A DNA stretch of 60,511 nt, taken from the NCBI RefSeq assembly GCF_003053565.1, contig NZ_QAXS01000015.1, positions 1 to 60,511 on the forward strand, given 5' to 3'. This document shows positions 17,606 through 26,506 of this stretch, piece by piece. The notes below the pieces were generated by a model. The model did no database searches, was not told the DNA's origin, and was given only the letters and a program-made list of their open reading frames with translations. A program made the translations under genes and the position numbers. Source of the stretch: Halanaerobium saccharolyticum (GTDB lineage Bacteria; Bacillota; Halanaerobiia; Halanaerobiales; Halanaerobiaceae). Position 1 is the first letter of the stretch; every line of letters begins with the position of its first letter.

Positions 17606-18122
17606 TATTATCACCCTTAAGCATTAGAACCCCGGCAGCAATTAAAATTACCGGCCAGTATTTTTCCCAGTAGAGAGCTGGAATCCAGATATCAACTAAG
17701 AAGATTGAACCGACTAAAATCATGATTACTGCAAATAATTTACGGCGGTTACTACTGCTCTCAGAGTTCTGCTCCTGATACTGCTCGTAATATTCTTTTT
17801 CTTTTTTCTTTCTGGCATCATATTCTTCGTTTCTTTGTTCTTCCCTTTCGGAACCTTCCTCCTGTTCCTGCTTTGAGTGATCAAAATCTTTCTTATCCTC
17901 TATATAATAGTCATCAGGCATTCTATACTCATTTTTAACAGGTTCCTCAGACATCACAAGCCAGGCAATAATATAGGCAATTAAGCCTACCCCTTGAAAG
18001 AGGAAGATAAATAAAACTGCAAGTCTAACTAAAGAAGAATCTACATTAAAATAATCTGCAAGCCCTCCGCAGACTCCGGCAATCATCCGGTCATCACGAG
18101 AACGATATAATTTTTTTGACAT
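17595..18122 (-). CDS. PspC-domain envelope-stress protein
   Basis: Residues 1-62 are a PspC domain ([22 protein letters not shown], then one transmembrane segment and [11 protein letters not shown]). A highly charged Glu/Lys-rich linker follows at about 65-125. The end is a LiaI/LiaF-like pair of hydrophobic segments ([34 protein letters not shown]). PspC proteins sense or buffer membrane stress in the inner membrane. It has its own promoter at 18208-18236 and overlaps the small LiaF-like gene by 11 bases. Confidence 0.87.
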   Translation of the reverse strand: MSKKLYRSRDDRMIAGVCGGLADYFNVDSSLVRLAVLFIFLFQGVGLIAYIIAWLVMSEEPVKNEYRMPDDYYIEDKKDFDHSKQEQEEGSEREEQRNEEYDARKKKEKEYYEQYQEQNSESSSNRRKLFAVIMILVGSIFLVDIWIPALYWEKYWPVILIAAGVLMLKGDNNDR

Positions 18123-18207
18123 TCTAAATCTTCCTTTCTTTATCTTATTAATTATAAATCCAAACTCAGCTTAAATATAATAATTCTAAAGATTTATTAC
18201 TGATTAT

Positions 18208-18236
18208 AGTATCGCAGATTTTAAAGCACTTGTCAA
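18208..18236 (-). promoter_or_regulatory. Promoter for the pspC operon
   Basis: On the minus strand the -35 is TTGACA (18231-18236), the spacer is 17 bp and the -10 is GATACT (18208-18213). A second possible -10 (TATAAT) lies a few bases further on at poor spacing. Confidence 0.6.
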
Positions 18237-18268
18237 AGAAAAAAGCCGGGTTAAATACCCGACTTTTT
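18236..18268 (-). terminator. Terminator after the ABC exporter
   Basis: A 12-bp stem with one wobble pair, AAAAAGTCGGGT with ACCCGGCTTTTT on the minus strand, a 5-base loop and a run of T residues. It lies directly before the pspC promoter. Confidence 0.88.
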
Positions 18269-18330
18269 AGTAAACTCTATCTTCTTTTTATCACTCTGAA
18301 TTACTAATTGATTTTTACTAATTTTAATTC

Positions 18331-20058
18331 TTAACCTGCTATATCTGCAGAAAATTGCTCATTATAGAGCTGAGCATATTCACCACCATTTTCAATTAAT
18401 TCCTCATGTCTGCCTCGCTCAACTATTCCTTTATCAGTTAAAACAATGATTTGATCTGCATTAATTACTGTCGAGAGTCGGTGAGCAATTACCAGAGTTG
18501 TTCTTCCCTCAGCCAGTTTTTCAAGTGATTCCTGAATAATTTTCTCACTGCGATTGTCAAGAGAAGATGTAGCCTCATCTAAAATCAAAATCGGCGGGTT
18601 CTTTAAAAATGAGCGCGCAATAGAAATCCGCTGTTTCTGGCCACCAGAAAGTTTAACTCCTCTTTCTCCAATATCGGTATCATAACCATCACTTAGATTT
18701 AAAATAAAGTCATGAGCATTAGCCTTTTCTGCAGCCTCTATTATTTCTGCATCAGAGGCATTTGCTGTACCATAAGCAATATTTTCTCTAACTGTACCAT
18801 TAAAAAGGAATACATCCTGCTGGACTATCCCAATATTTCGGCGCAGAGATTCTAATGTTACATCCTTGATATCAATATTATCTATCGAAAGTCTGCCGCT
18901 GTCAATTTCATAAAAACGGGGCAGTAATTTAGTTAAGGTTGATTTGCCAGCTCCAGAAGGGCCAACAAAGGCCACAGTTCTACCCGGATCAATCTCTATA
19001 TTTATATTACTCAAAACTTTCTCATGGTTATCATAGCCAAAGGTTACATCTTCATATTTAATTAAGCCTTCAACATTTTTTAATTCCTGTGCATCAGGAA
19101 GATCAACAATTTCAGGGTCAACCTCTAATAATTCTTTAAAACGGCTGAAACCTGACATCCCACGCTGCAGCTGTTCATTAAAGTTAACAAGCCTCCGGAT
19201 GGGATTCATAAACATATCTACATAAAAAAGAAAAGCTACCATCTGACCGGCAGTTAGAGAACCATTATAAATAAAATAACCTCCTGCTGCCAGAGTACTC
19301 AGACGAATTAAATTGATGAAAAGGTTCATTCCCGAATGAAACTGGGCCATGTTTTTCATTGCCCATTCGCGAGAGCGCCGGTAATTGTGGTTCCCCTCAC
19401 AGAACTTTTCATTTTCGTAGTCTTCATTGGTAAAGGACTTAACGACTCTAATTCCACTCAAACTGTCTTCAACTATTGTATTAACAACTGCCATTTTTTC
19501 TCTAATCACTTTAAAGGCATGATACATTTTTTCGCCCAATTTTTTAGAGAAAAAGAACATAATCGGAATCAGGGCAAAGGTAACTAAAGCAAGCTGCCAG
19601 TGCATATTGATTAAAATAACTAAAGACCCAAGCAGAAGCATTGATGAAATTAGTACATCTTCCGGACCATGGTGAGCAAGCTCAGAAATATTGTTTAAAT
19701 CATTTATAACTCTGGACATTAAATAACCAACTTTGTTATTATCATAAAACTTAAAGGAAAGTTTCTGCAGATGGGTAAAGAGGTCTGAGCGCATATCAGT
19801 TTCCATTCTGATCCCAACTACATGGCCCCAATAGTGAACAATATATTGAAAAACAAAGCGTAAAACATAAATAACAAGTAAAATCACTGAAATTCTGACC
19901 ATCATGTTTAAATTTCTGTCTGGAAAATGCTGATCTATCAGCTGCTGAACAAACATTGGGTAAATCAAATCCAGCCCTGACATTAATACAGCACTTCCAA
20001 GAGTGGCTGTGAATAATTTCCAGTGGTTTTTATAATAACTTAAAAACTTTTTTAACAT
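18331..20058 (-). CDS. ABC exporter, fused permease and ATPase (MsbA/LmrA type)
   Basis: A half-transporter that works as a homodimer or heterodimer. Residues 1-310 hold six transmembrane helices with the exporter fold. Residues about 335-575 hold the ATPase with Walker A GPSGAGKST, Q-loop GIVQQDVFLF, signature LSGGQKQRIS, Walker B ILILDEATSSLD and the H-loop AHRLSTV. The substrate could be lipid, drug or peptide. It stands alone between a promoter at 20096-20124 and a terminator, with no partner half next to it. Confidence 0.9.
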   Translation of the reverse strand: MLKKFLSYYKNHWKLFTATLGSAVLMSGLDLIYPMFVQQLIDQHFPDRNLNMMVRISVILLVIYVLRFVFQYIVHYWGHVVGIRMETDMRSDLFTHLQKLSFKFYDNNKVGYLMSRVINDLNNISELAHHGPEDVLISSMLLLGSLVILINMHWQLALVTFALIPIMFFFSKKLGEKMYHAFKVIREKMAVVNTIVEDSLSGIRVVKSFTNEDYENEKFCEGNHNYRRSREWAMKNMAQFHSGMNLFINLIRLSTLAAGGYFIYNGSLTAGQMVAFLFYVDMFMNPIRRLVNFNEQLQRGMSGFSRFKELLEVDPEIVDLPDAQELKNVEGLIKYEDVTFGYDNHEKVLSNINIEIDPGRTVAFVGPSGAGKSTLTKLLPRFYEIDSGRLSIDNIDIKDVTLESLRRNIGIVQQDVFLFNGTVRENIAYGTANASDAEIIEAAEKANAHDFILNLSDGYDTDIGERGVKLSGGQKQRISIARSFLKNPPILILDEATSSLDNRSEKIIQESLEKLAEGRTTLVIAHRLSTVINADQIIVLTDKGIVERGRHEELIENGGEYAQLYNEQFSADIAG

Positions 20059-20095
20059 GATATATAGTTATCCCCCTTTTATTTACTAACTAGAA

Positions 20096-20124
20096 ATTTT
20101 ATCACAGCTGGTTGCTGATTGCAA
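20096..20124 (-). promoter_or_regulatory. Probable promoter for the ABC exporter
   Basis: On the minus strand the -35 is TTGCAA (20119-20124), the spacer is 17 bp and the -10 is TAAAAT (20096-20101). The start would lie about 30 bases before the ribosome site GGGGGAT. Confidence 0.5.
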
Positions 20125-20143
20125 TCAAATTTATTTAAGCATT

Positions 20144-20179
20144 AAAAAAAGATACACCCCCAGTTGAGAATGTATCTTT
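20144..20179 (-). terminator. Terminator of the pstSCAB-phoU operon
   Basis: AAAGATACA (20148-20156) pairs with TGTATCTTT (20171-20179) around a 14-base loop. The minus strand then runs into seven T residues. It lies downstream of phoU. Confidence 0.85.
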
Positions 20180-20246
20180 TATCACAATTTATATGGCTGA
20201 AATATCGAATTTTAATCTTTGCTAATAATTAAAATCACTTATCAGT

Positions 20247-20906
20247 TTATTCAAGTTCAGTCCATTCTCCGGTCTTCATATAAACAGTACGCTCACAGAT
20301 ATTGGTTGAGTGATCACCAATTCTTTCTAAAAAGCGGCTGATAAACATCAGAGAAGTTCCCTGTTCAATTGTGGCACAGTCATTTTCCATTACAGTTAAA
20401 AGTTCAGCGTTAATCTGTTTATCCAGGCGGTTAACTTCTTCATCTCTGGCTGCAACCTCTTTTGCCTTTTCAATATCCATTTCAACAAAAGCTTCCAAAC
20501 TCTCTCTAAGCTGCTGGACAACCTTATCTCTCATCCCAGGCAGATCCTGCATCTCTTTGATCAGAGGCTGATCTCCAATATCTTTGACCCTGTGAGCAAT
20601 ATTTGAGGCATTATCACCGATTCTTTCTAAATCAGTTACCAATTTTGAGATTACAATGATTTTTCTAAGATCAATTGCTACCGGCTGCTGAAGGGCAATT
20701 AAACGAGTACATTTTTCTTCGATATCAAGTTCATAATTATCTATAATGTCATCCTCTTTTATTACCTGATCAGCAAGTTCAAGATCCTTATTCATTAGTG
20801 CCTCAATACTTTTACTGATACTTTCGCCAACAATACTTCCCATCTTTAGCATTTCTTTTTCTAAGTCTTTTAATTCTGTATGAAAAGTTTTGCGAGAATC
20901 ATTCAT
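20247..20906 (-). CDS. phoU: Phosphate signalling regulator PhoU
   Basis: A cytoplasmic all-helical protein of two PhoU repeats that couples Pst transporter state to the PhoR kinase. The 219 residues carry two copies of the metal-binding ExxxD pattern: RIGDNASNIAHRV near residue 97 and RIGDHSTNICERT near 198. It is the last gene of the pst operon, 79 bases after pstB. The gap contains a short AGCTGTT/AACAGCT hairpin that may modulate expression. Confidence 0.95.
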   Translation of the reverse strand: MNDSRKTFHTELKDLEKEMLKMGSIVGESISKSIEALMNKDLELADQVIKEDDIIDNYELDIEEKCTRLIALQQPVAIDLRKIIVISKLVTDLERIGDNASNIAHRVKDIGDQPLIKEMQDLPGMRDKVVQQLRESLEAFVEMDIEKAKEVAARDEEVNRLDKQINAELLTVMENDCATIEQGTSLMFISRFLERIGDHSTNICERTVYMKTGEWTELE

Positions 20907-20985
20907 TTTTTAAATTCCTCCTCAAAGCTGTTAATTTCAAAAATTTTAAACAGCTCTTATCTTATAATTTTTTTGGGGTTAACAA

Positions 20986-21747
20986 TTAACCAAAACGTCC
21001 TGTTATATAATCTTCTGTTCGCTGATCAGCTGGATTTTCGAATATCTTATTAGTCTTATCATATTCAACCAACTCACCCATTAAGAAAAATCCCGTTAGA
21101 TCAGAAACCCGAGCAGCCTGCTGCATGCTGTGGGTTACAATTACAATACTGTAGTTGTCTTTTAATTCTTCTATCAGATCCTCAATCTTAGCTGTAGCAA
21201 CCGGATCTAATGCAGAAGCTGGCTCATCCATTAAAAGCACTTCGGGTTTAACTGCTAAGGCACGAGCAATACACAAACGCTGCTGCTGGCCGCCAGAAAG
21301 ACTGAGAGCAGATGTATCAAGACGATCTTTTACTTCATCATATAAAGCAGCTCCCTTTAAACTTTCGACAACAATTTCTTCCAGCTCTGCCTTATCAGTA
21401 ACTCCATGGATTTTAGGTCCATAGGCTACATTTTCAAATATTGACTTTGGAAAAGGATTCGGCTGCTGAAAAACCATTCCGATTCTCTTCCTAAGATTTA
21501 CTACATCTACATTTTCCTGATAGATGCTTTCTCCATCAAATAAGATATCTCCTTCAAGTCTTGCTCCTTCTATTAAGTCATTCATTCTATTTATTGTTCT
21601 TAAAAAAGTTGATTTTCCACAGCCGGATGGTCCAATTAGGGCTGTAACCTTATTCTTTTCTACATCCATAGTTATATTTTCTAAAGCCTGAAAATCATCA
21701 TAGAAAAAATCTACATTTTTAATTTCTAAAACTTTTTGATTTGACAT
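20986..21747 (-). CDS. pstB: Phosphate ABC transporter ATPase PstB
   Basis: The ATP-hydrolysing subunit of the high-affinity phosphate importer. The 253 residues contain Walker [10 protein letters not shown] (37-45), the PstB-specific [17 protein letters not shown], signature [16 protein letters not shown], Walker [13 protein letters not shown] and [13 protein letters not shown]. The ATG is preceded by GAGG. It follows pstA by 14 bases. Confidence 0.97.
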   Translation of the reverse strand: MSNQKVLEIKNVDFFYDDFQALENITMDVEKNKVTALIGPSGCGKSTFLRTINRMNDLIEGARLEGDILFDGESIYQENVDVVNLRKRIGMVFQQPNPFPKSIFENVAYGPKIHGVTDKAELEEIVVESLKGAALYDEVKDRLDTSALSLSGGQQQRLCIARALAVKPEVLLMDEPASALDPVATAKIEDLIEELKDNYSIVIVTHSMQQAARVSDLTGFFLMGELVEYDKTNKIFENPADQRTEDYITGRFG

Positions 21748-21761
21748 TAATTATCCTCCCT

Positions 21762-22613
21762 CTATTTCCGACTGTATTTATAGCGAATAAATGTTGCCAG
21801 TCCATTTAAAATAAATAACAAGATTAATAAAAGCAAACTACCGCTGGCAGCTACCAGCTCAAATTCAACTTTCGGTAAAGAAGTCCAGTTGAAAATCTGA
21901 ATTGGGATTACTGTAAAGCTGTCCATAATTCCCTGGGGAGTAAACATAACAAAGGTTAAAGCTCCCATCATAATTAAAGGTGCAGTCTCGCCAATCGCCC
22001 GCGAAATTGCCAGGATAAAACCAGTTAGAATTGACGGCAGAGCTGAAGGTAAAACAACTTTGTAAACTGTATGCCAGTGATTTGCTCCCAGAGCATAAGA
22101 TGCATTACGCAGAGAGTCGGGAACACTTTTTAGAGCTTCCTGGGCAGAAACAATTACTACCGGCAGCACCAGTAAACTTAAGGTTAAAGCCCCTGCCAGC
22201 ACACTTCTCCCCATATTTAAATATCTAACAAAAACTCCAAGTCCCAGCATACCATAAATTATCGAAGGAATACCTGCTAGATTAGCAATATTCAGTTTGA
22301 TTAAGTCTGTCAGCTTATTTTTAGGTGCATATTCTTCTAAATAAATTGCTGTTGCCGTTCCTACAAAAAATGTAATCGGAATCATTAAACCTATTACATA
22401 GATAGTACCAAATAAACCGGCCTTGATCCCTGCTTTTTCAGGAAAGCGAGAATCAAAACGGGTAAAGAATTCCCAGTCAAGCATGACCATTCCTTTAGAA
22501 ACAATATCATAGATTAATGCTGCCAGAACAACCAGGCCTAAAGAAATAAAGATTAAAAATATAACTTTAAAGATCTTATCGGTCAGCATTCTTTTTTTCT
22601 TAAGATCAGCCAT
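21762..22613 (-). CDS. pstA: Phosphate ABC transporter permease PstA
   Basis: An inner-membrane permease; 283 residues, six transmembrane helices, with the EAA-type coupling loop (LRNASYALGANHWHTVYKVVLPSALPSI) and the following AISRAIGETAPLIMMGA typical of PstA. Its ATG overlaps the last base of the pstC stop codon, giving tight coupling. Confidence 0.96.
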   Translation of the reverse strand: MADLKKKRMLTDKIFKVIFLIFISLGLVVLAALIYDIVSKGMVMLDWEFFTRFDSRFPEKAGIKAGLFGTIYVIGLMIPITFFVGTATAIYLEEYAPKNKLTDLIKLNIANLAGIPSIIYGMLGLGVFVRYLNMGRSVLAGALTLSLLVLPVVIVSAQEALKSVPDSLRNASYALGANHWHTVYKVVLPSALPSILTGFILAISRAIGETAPLIMMGALTFVMFTPQGIMDSFTVIPIQIFNWTSLPKVEFELVAASGSLLLLILLFILNGLATFIRYKYSRK

Positions 22614-23572
22614 TATTGATATACCTCCCTGTATTTCTTTAAGATCAGGTGACTAATTATATTTAAGCTTAAAGTCATTAAAAATAATAATAATCCAACT
22701 GCAAAGATTGTATAATATGATAGAGATCCAACCGGAGTATCTCCCATACTGATCTGAACTATAAATCCGGTCATTGTCTGAATCGGTTTTAAAAAACTAG
22801 ATGTAAGCTGGGGCCTCATACCGGCTGCTACAGCTACAATCATTGTCTCACCAATTGCTCTTGAGATAGCAAGAATAAAAGATGATAGGATTCCCGACAA
22901 AGCTGAAGGAACCATTACTCGAGAAGCTACCTCAAACCTGGTTGAACCCATTGCGTAAGCACCCTGTCTGATGCTTTCCGGTACAGCATTTAAAGCATCC
23001 TCACTCAAAGATATTACCATCGGTAAAATCATAATACCTACTGCAATACTGGCACTTAATGCATTAAAGGTCTGGATATTTGGGAAAATCGGTTTCAAAA
23101 TATTTGGGGTAATAAAGGTTAAAGCAAAGTAACCATAAACAACCGTAGGCACACCTGCTAAAATCTCCATTATTGGTTTAATAATTTTGCTGAATCTGGT
23201 TGAAGCATATTCAGTTAAATAAATTGCACTTCCCAGGCCAACCGGAATTGCTATTAAAGCAGATCCCAGGGTTATCATCATTGTACCTGCAACCAGAGGC
23301 AGCACTCCATACGATTTGTTGGGTTCTATTAAAGGATTCCAGTTGGTACCTGTTAAAAAGTCAAAAACCGGAACCTGTTCAAAAAAATGAAAAGAATCAG
23401 TTAATAAAATTATTATAATCCCAATAGTTGTAATTAAAGAAATCAGTGTAGTTAAAAGCAAAACATAGTTAACCAGACCATTCTTATTCTTTTTGGAATT
23501 CATATAGCGTATTTTGGGATCAAAAAATAAAGAGGTCCAGCTTTTTTTATTTTCATTTTTTAAATCTGACAT
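22613..23572 (-). CDS. pstC: Phosphate ABC transporter permease PstC
   Basis: Partner permease of PstA; 319 residues with a cytoplasmic N-terminal extension rich in Lys, then six transmembrane helices. The EAA loop (IRQGAYAMGSTRFEVASRVMVPSAL) and AISRAIGETMIVAVAAGM are family signatures. It begins about 100 bases after pstS, beyond a strong hairpin at 23617-23641 that should lower permease mRNA relative to pstS. Confidence 0.96.
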   Translation of the reverse strand: MSDLKNENKKSWTSLFFDPKIRYMNSKKNKNGLVNYVLLLTTLISLITTIGIIIILLTDSFHFFEQVPVFDFLTGTNWNPLIEPNKSYGVLPLVAGTMMITLGSALIAIPVGLGSAIYLTEYASTRFSKIIKPIMEILAGVPTVVYGYFALTFITPNILKPIFPNIQTFNALSASIAVGIMILPMVISLSEDALNAVPESIRQGAYAMGSTRFEVASRVMVPSALSGILSSFILAISRAIGETMIVAVAAGMRPQLTSSFLKPIQTMTGFIVQISMGDTPVGSLSYYTIFAVGLLLFLMTLSLNIISHLILKKYREVYQ

Positions 23573-23616
23573 TTAAAAACCACCTTTCTTTTAATTTATA
23601 ACAAATTAAACTGCCT

Positions 23617-23641
23617 AAAAAGGGGCAATTTAAGCCCCTTT
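23617..23641 (-). terminator. Attenuating hairpin between pstS and pstC
   Basis: AAAGGGGC (23619-23626) pairs with GCCCCTTT (23634-23641), and the minus strand continues into T residues. Its position inside the operon implies partial termination that favours the binding protein over the membrane subunits. Confidence 0.8.
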
Positions 23642-23674
23642 CAGCAGTAATCTATATTTTAATATTTAATATTT

Positions 23675-24580
23675 TTACTTTGCTAATTCTTCAACTTTAG
23701 CCATTGCTTCCTCATAAGATGGAAGTGGCGCATAACCAACTTGAGGTATAATTTCTTGAGCGTTTTTAAAATAGAACTTTAAGAAAGCTTCTACTTCTGG
23801 ACGCTGAACAGCTGAGTTTTTAGCATAAACAAATAATGGTCTAGCAAGTGGTGTATATTCTTTGGCAGCAATAGTTTCTGGATTTGGTAGAACTCCATTT
23901 ACTGCAACAGCTTTTAATTTTTCACTATTTTCTTCATAGTAAGCATAACCGAAATAGCCAAGTGCATATTTGTTGCCGGAAATTCCTCTAACTAATACAT
24001 TGTCATCTTCACTAGCAGTGAAATCTGAACGACTGGCTCCACCTTCACCATTAATTGCTTCAGTAAAGTAATCAAAAGTACCTGAATCTGCACCAGGACC
24101 ATAAAGATCTATTTCTTCATCTGGCCAATCATCTCTAACATCACTCCAGGTTTCTACACTTGAGTTTGGTTCCCAGATCATCTTTAATTCTTCAACAGTC
24201 ATATCATTGGCCCAGTCATTTTCTGGATGAACAGCAACTGTAATTCCATCATAACCAACAATAAACTGAGTAAATTCAATTCCATTTTCAGCTGCAATTT
24301 CTGCTTCTGATTCTTTAATCTCACGGGAAGCATTACTTAAATCTGTTTCACCAACATTAAACTTAGCAAAACCTCCACCTGAGCCAGATACTCCAACAGT
24401 AACTCTTACACGTGGATTTTCATAAGAAAACTCTTCTGCCATTGCCTGTGTTACAGGATAAACTGTACTGGATCCATCAATCTTAATAGTACCTTCCAGT
24501 TCCTCTGCTGCAGCGCTAATCGGAAGTACTGCCATAACTACAAGTGCAAGAACAAATAATAATGCTGTAATTTTTTTCAT
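23675..24580 (-). CDS. pstS: Periplasmic phosphate-binding protein PstS
   Basis: The high-affinity phosphate receptor of the Pst system; 301 residues. A signal peptide (1-25, ending ISAAAEE) has no lipobox cysteine, unlike PstS lipoproteins of single-membrane Firmicutes, so the protein is probably soluble in a periplasm. The phosphate site shows DGSSTVYP (34-41), [12 protein letters not shown] (63-74) and the later [11 protein letters not shown] four-repeat Pho box lies upstream and contains the integration site of the mobile element. Confidence 0.96.
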   Translation of the reverse strand: MKKITALLFVLALVVMAVLPISAAAEELEGTIKIDGSSTVYPVTQAMAEEFSYENPRVRVTVGVSGSGGGFAKFNVGETDLSNASREIKESEAEIAAENGIEFTQFIVGYDGITVAVHPENDWANDMTVEELKMIWEPNSSVETWSDVRDDWPDEEIDLYGPGADSGTFDYFTEAINGEGGASRSDFTASEDDNVLVRGISGNKYALGYFGYAYYEENSEKLKAVAVNGVLPNPETIAAKEYTPLARPLFVYAKNSAVQRPEVEAFLKFYFKNAQEIIPQVGYAPLPSYEEAMAKVEELAK

Positions 24581-24638
24581 TAAATATTTTCCCCCTTAAG
24601 GAATTTTTGATTTTTTCTTTAACTTGACTCTGATTAAA

Positions 24639-24692
24639 ATAATAACAGGCGAATGTTACAGCAGTATGTCCCTTATGTTAACAAAATGTAAA
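24639..24692 (-). promoter_or_regulatory. Pho box and promoter of pstS
   Basis: Four direct repeats lie in exact 11-bp steps on the minus strand: TTTACA (24687-24692), TTAACA (24676-24681), GACATA (24665-24670) and GTAACA (24654-24659). This is the layout of PhoP binding sites in Firmicutes (TTAACA-like hexamers, 5-bp gaps). A TATTAT -10 candidate lies at 24639-24644. A PhoPR-type pair is encoded at 37579-40033. Confidence 0.85.
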
Positions 24693-24693
24693 C
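24673..24693. repeat. attL core, 21-bp direct repeat
   Basis: Identical over 21 bases to 35539-35559 and different on both sides. Read on the minus strand it contains TTTACA-5 bp-TTAACA, two of the four Pho-box hexamers of pstS. Because the repeat keeps these hexamers, integration leaves the pstS Pho box complete. Confidence 0.88.
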
Positions 24694-24802
24694 TCTCTAG
24701 TTTTTAAGATTTTTTAATTTAGTCTAACATAAGCTAAATGACAGCATTCTTTAATTTTACACCTTTAATCCGTTTTAGGTGATTCACCCTGTTTTTAATC
24801 TG

Positions 24803-24825
24803 TATTGCAGTAACATTGCAGTAAA
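24803..24825. repeat. Left arm-type repeat
   Basis: A 23-bp sequence built of two GCAGTAA units (TATTGCAGTAA, CATTGCAGTAAA), identical and in the same orientation as 35441-35463. It lies between the core site and int, where integrase arm sites are expected. Confidence 0.7.
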
Positions 24826-24850
24826 AAAGACCAGCTTATTTGCTGGCCTT
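24822..24850 (-). terminator. Terminator overlapping the integrase stop codon
   Basis: AAGGCCAGC (24842-24850) pairs with GCTGGTCTT (24827-24835) on the minus strand with one wobble, followed by a T run. The TAA stop of int lies in the loop. It should stop int transcripts before the pstS promoter. Confidence 0.85.
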
Positions 24851-25984
24851 CTTAATCTTATACATGGTATCCATATTTTTAGCTGCACTATCCAGCATTT
24901 CATCTGTTACATGTGAATATGTATCCATTGTAACTGTAATACTACTATGCCCTAATATCTGCTGTAATGTTTTTATATTTCCTCCATTTTCTAAAAATAG
25001 TGTTGCGAATGTGTGTCTTAAATCATGCAGTTTGATTTCAGGCAAGTTTATATCCCTGCTTAAATTTTTGAATTCAATATACGCCATCATTGGACTAATT
25101 GGTTCCCCCAGCTTATTACAGTTGACTAAATCTTGATCTTTATAATTATTTCCTAATGCTAATTTATTTTCACTCTGCCGTATCTTATGCCTTTTTAATT
25201 CTTTTACAACATTATTAGTTATTGGAATAACCCTGTTACCTGCTTTAGACTTAGGCTTCTTTAATATTATGCCTTTATCAGTCTTAACAGCCTGTCTCTT
25301 GACTTCTAGTCTTTTCTTATTAAAATCTATATCCTTCCACTTCAAACCCAGTAATTCGCCCCTTCTCATGCCTGTGTTGACCGCTAAAAAGAATATCATA
25401 TAATATTTATGCTTTTTTGCCCGGGCCAGAAATCTGCTTACCTGTTTTTTATTCCATATATGCAGTTTTTCCTCTTCCTGTTTGGTTGGAAGCTCTACCC
25501 CTTTGGACGGATTAGAATAAATCAGTCGTTCTTTTACAGCCTGTTTTAATGCTTTATTAGCAATAGCATAAATTAGTCTAACGGTACCAGTATTCAAACC
25601 ACTATCAAACCTATCATTTAATACCTGCTGCAGATGCCTGGTCTCTAATTCTTTTAGTTTTATATCTCCTATTTCTGTTTTAAGGTGATTTCTAATAATA
25701 GAACCATAAACTCTATATGTGCTGTAAGCAACAGTGTTCTTTCTACCTTTATTCCATTCTAACAGCCAATCCCCGAACTTCATTTCTGACTGTTTTTTAT
25801 ATGACCCCTCAAACAACTTTTGCTTTAACTCAGTCATTTGCCGGGAGACATCTCTTCTTTTATCTCCGTAAAAAGTTTTTCTAATAATTTTTCCTGTCTT
25901 TGGATCAGTTCCTACTGTTACCTGTCCACACCACCGGCCATTTTTTCTTTTATAAATAGTGCCTTCTCCATCTCCTCGGGCCAT
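24836..25984 (-). CDS. int: Tyrosine site-specific integrase
   Basis: Catalyses integration and, with an excisionase, excision of the element. The 382 residues have an N-terminal AP2-like arm-binding region (1-60, TIYKRKNGRWCGQV), a core-binding SAM-like domain (about 65-160) and the catalytic domain. Catalytic residues are visible: Arg207 (TGMRRGE), a Lys in PKSKAGNR, HDLRH (320-324), LGH (His346) and Tyr356 (DTYSHV). The family is common on low-GC Gram-positive phages and integrative elements. It sits at the left edge and reads towards attL and pstS. Confidence 0.96.
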   Translation of the reverse strand: MARGDGEGTIYKRKNGRWCGQVTVGTDPKTGKIIRKTFYGDKRRDVSRQMTELKQKLFEGSYKKQSEMKFGDWLLEWNKGRKNTVAYSTYRVYGSIIRNHLKTEIGDIKLKELETRHLQQVLNDRFDSGLNTGTVRLIYAIANKALKQAVKERLIYSNPSKGVELPTKQEEEKLHIWNKKQVSRFLARAKKHKYYMIFFLAVNTGMRRGELLGLKWKDIDFNKKRLEVKRQAVKTDKGIILKKPKSKAGNRVIPITNNVVKELKRHKIRQSENKLALGNNYKDQDLVNCNKLGEPISPMMAYIEFKNLSRDINLPEIKLHDLRHTFATLFLENGGNIKTLQQILGHSSITVTMDTYSHVTDEMLDSAAKNMDTMYKIKKASK

Positions 25985-26011
25985 CTTTAAAACCTCCTTA
26001 TTTTTTAATGA

Positions 26012-26176
26012 TTATAACCATATTTTCAGTTTTAAATCGGTTGAATCAGCTTCATCTCTAATCTTTTCTTCCTCTGTCTTATTTAAATCTTTATTAAGAA
26101 GTAGATTTTTATTTTCTTTTGGACTGTATAAACAAGCTTTTAAATCTTTCGGTAATGTTTTCTTAAATATTTTCAT
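26012..26176 (-). CDS. Hypothetical 54-residue element protein
   Basis: Starts MKIFKKTLPKDLKAC with AAAGGGGT upstream and runs to a TAA near int. Lys/Asp/Glu-rich with no recognised domain (a LNKTEEEKIRDEADSTDLK stretch). Its start overlaps the end of the RHH gene by 14 bases, which supports a real small operon. It is too short for function to be guessed. Confidence 0.55.
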   Translation of the reverse strand: MKIFKKTLPKDLKACLYSPKENKNLLLNKDLNKTEEEKIRDEADSTDLKLKIWL

Positions 26177-26312
26177 TATTTATTACCCCTTTTCTAGTAT
26201 TGGCTTTCAAAATATTTCTAATCACTCTAGACCGGCTACCTTCCTCTAATGATTTAACCCAATTAATTAAATGCTGATCCTTATTCTCCCTTAATCTTAT
26301 TGTAACTTTCAA
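26163..26312 (-). CDS. Ribbon-helix-helix (CopG/Arc-like) DNA-binding protein
   Basis: A 49-residue protein starting at TTG (26312) with GGAGGTGA five bases upstream. The N-terminal strand KVTIRLRE followed by helices INWVKSLEEG and SRSRVIRNIL fits the ribbon-helix-helix fold of CopG/Arc repressors. Lying just upstream of int, it may control integrase or copy functions of the element. Confidence 0.65.
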   Translation of the reverse strand: MKVTIRLRENKDQHLINWVKSLEEGSRSRVIRNILKANTRKGVINNENI

Positions 26313-26326
26313 AAAATCACCTCCAG

Positions 26327-26506
26327 TTAACATAATTCATTAATAAGGGCCTTTACTTTCTTAACTCTAAATTCTATTGATTCTAGCTGCATTTCTTTTA
26401 CCAAAGGACAAATTGTCATTTCCATATCTGCTGCTGTATTTCTTATATCATCAACATAATTTAATAGTTCCTTTTGCTTTGCAATTCTAACTTTTTCAGA
26501 TAGCAT
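26327..26506 (-). CDS. Hypothetical 59-residue helical protein
   Basis: Starts MLSEKVRIAKQKELL with a GGGGGAGG ribosome site and ends NELC. Mostly helical by composition (DDIRNTAADMEM, ESIEFRVKKVKALI). It precedes the RHH gene by 14 bases and reads the same way. It is the first gene leftward from the divergent control region at 26507-26716. No family recognised. Confidence 0.6.
   Translation of the reverse strand: MLSEKVRIAKQKELLNYVDDIRNTAADMEMTICPLVKEMQLESIEFRVKKVKALINELC

Noticed and set aside
24581-24835. A tRNA gene as the integration target of the element
   Set aside because: No cloverleaf-forming sequence at either end; the shared 21 bp is the Pho-box segment between a host terminator and pstS.
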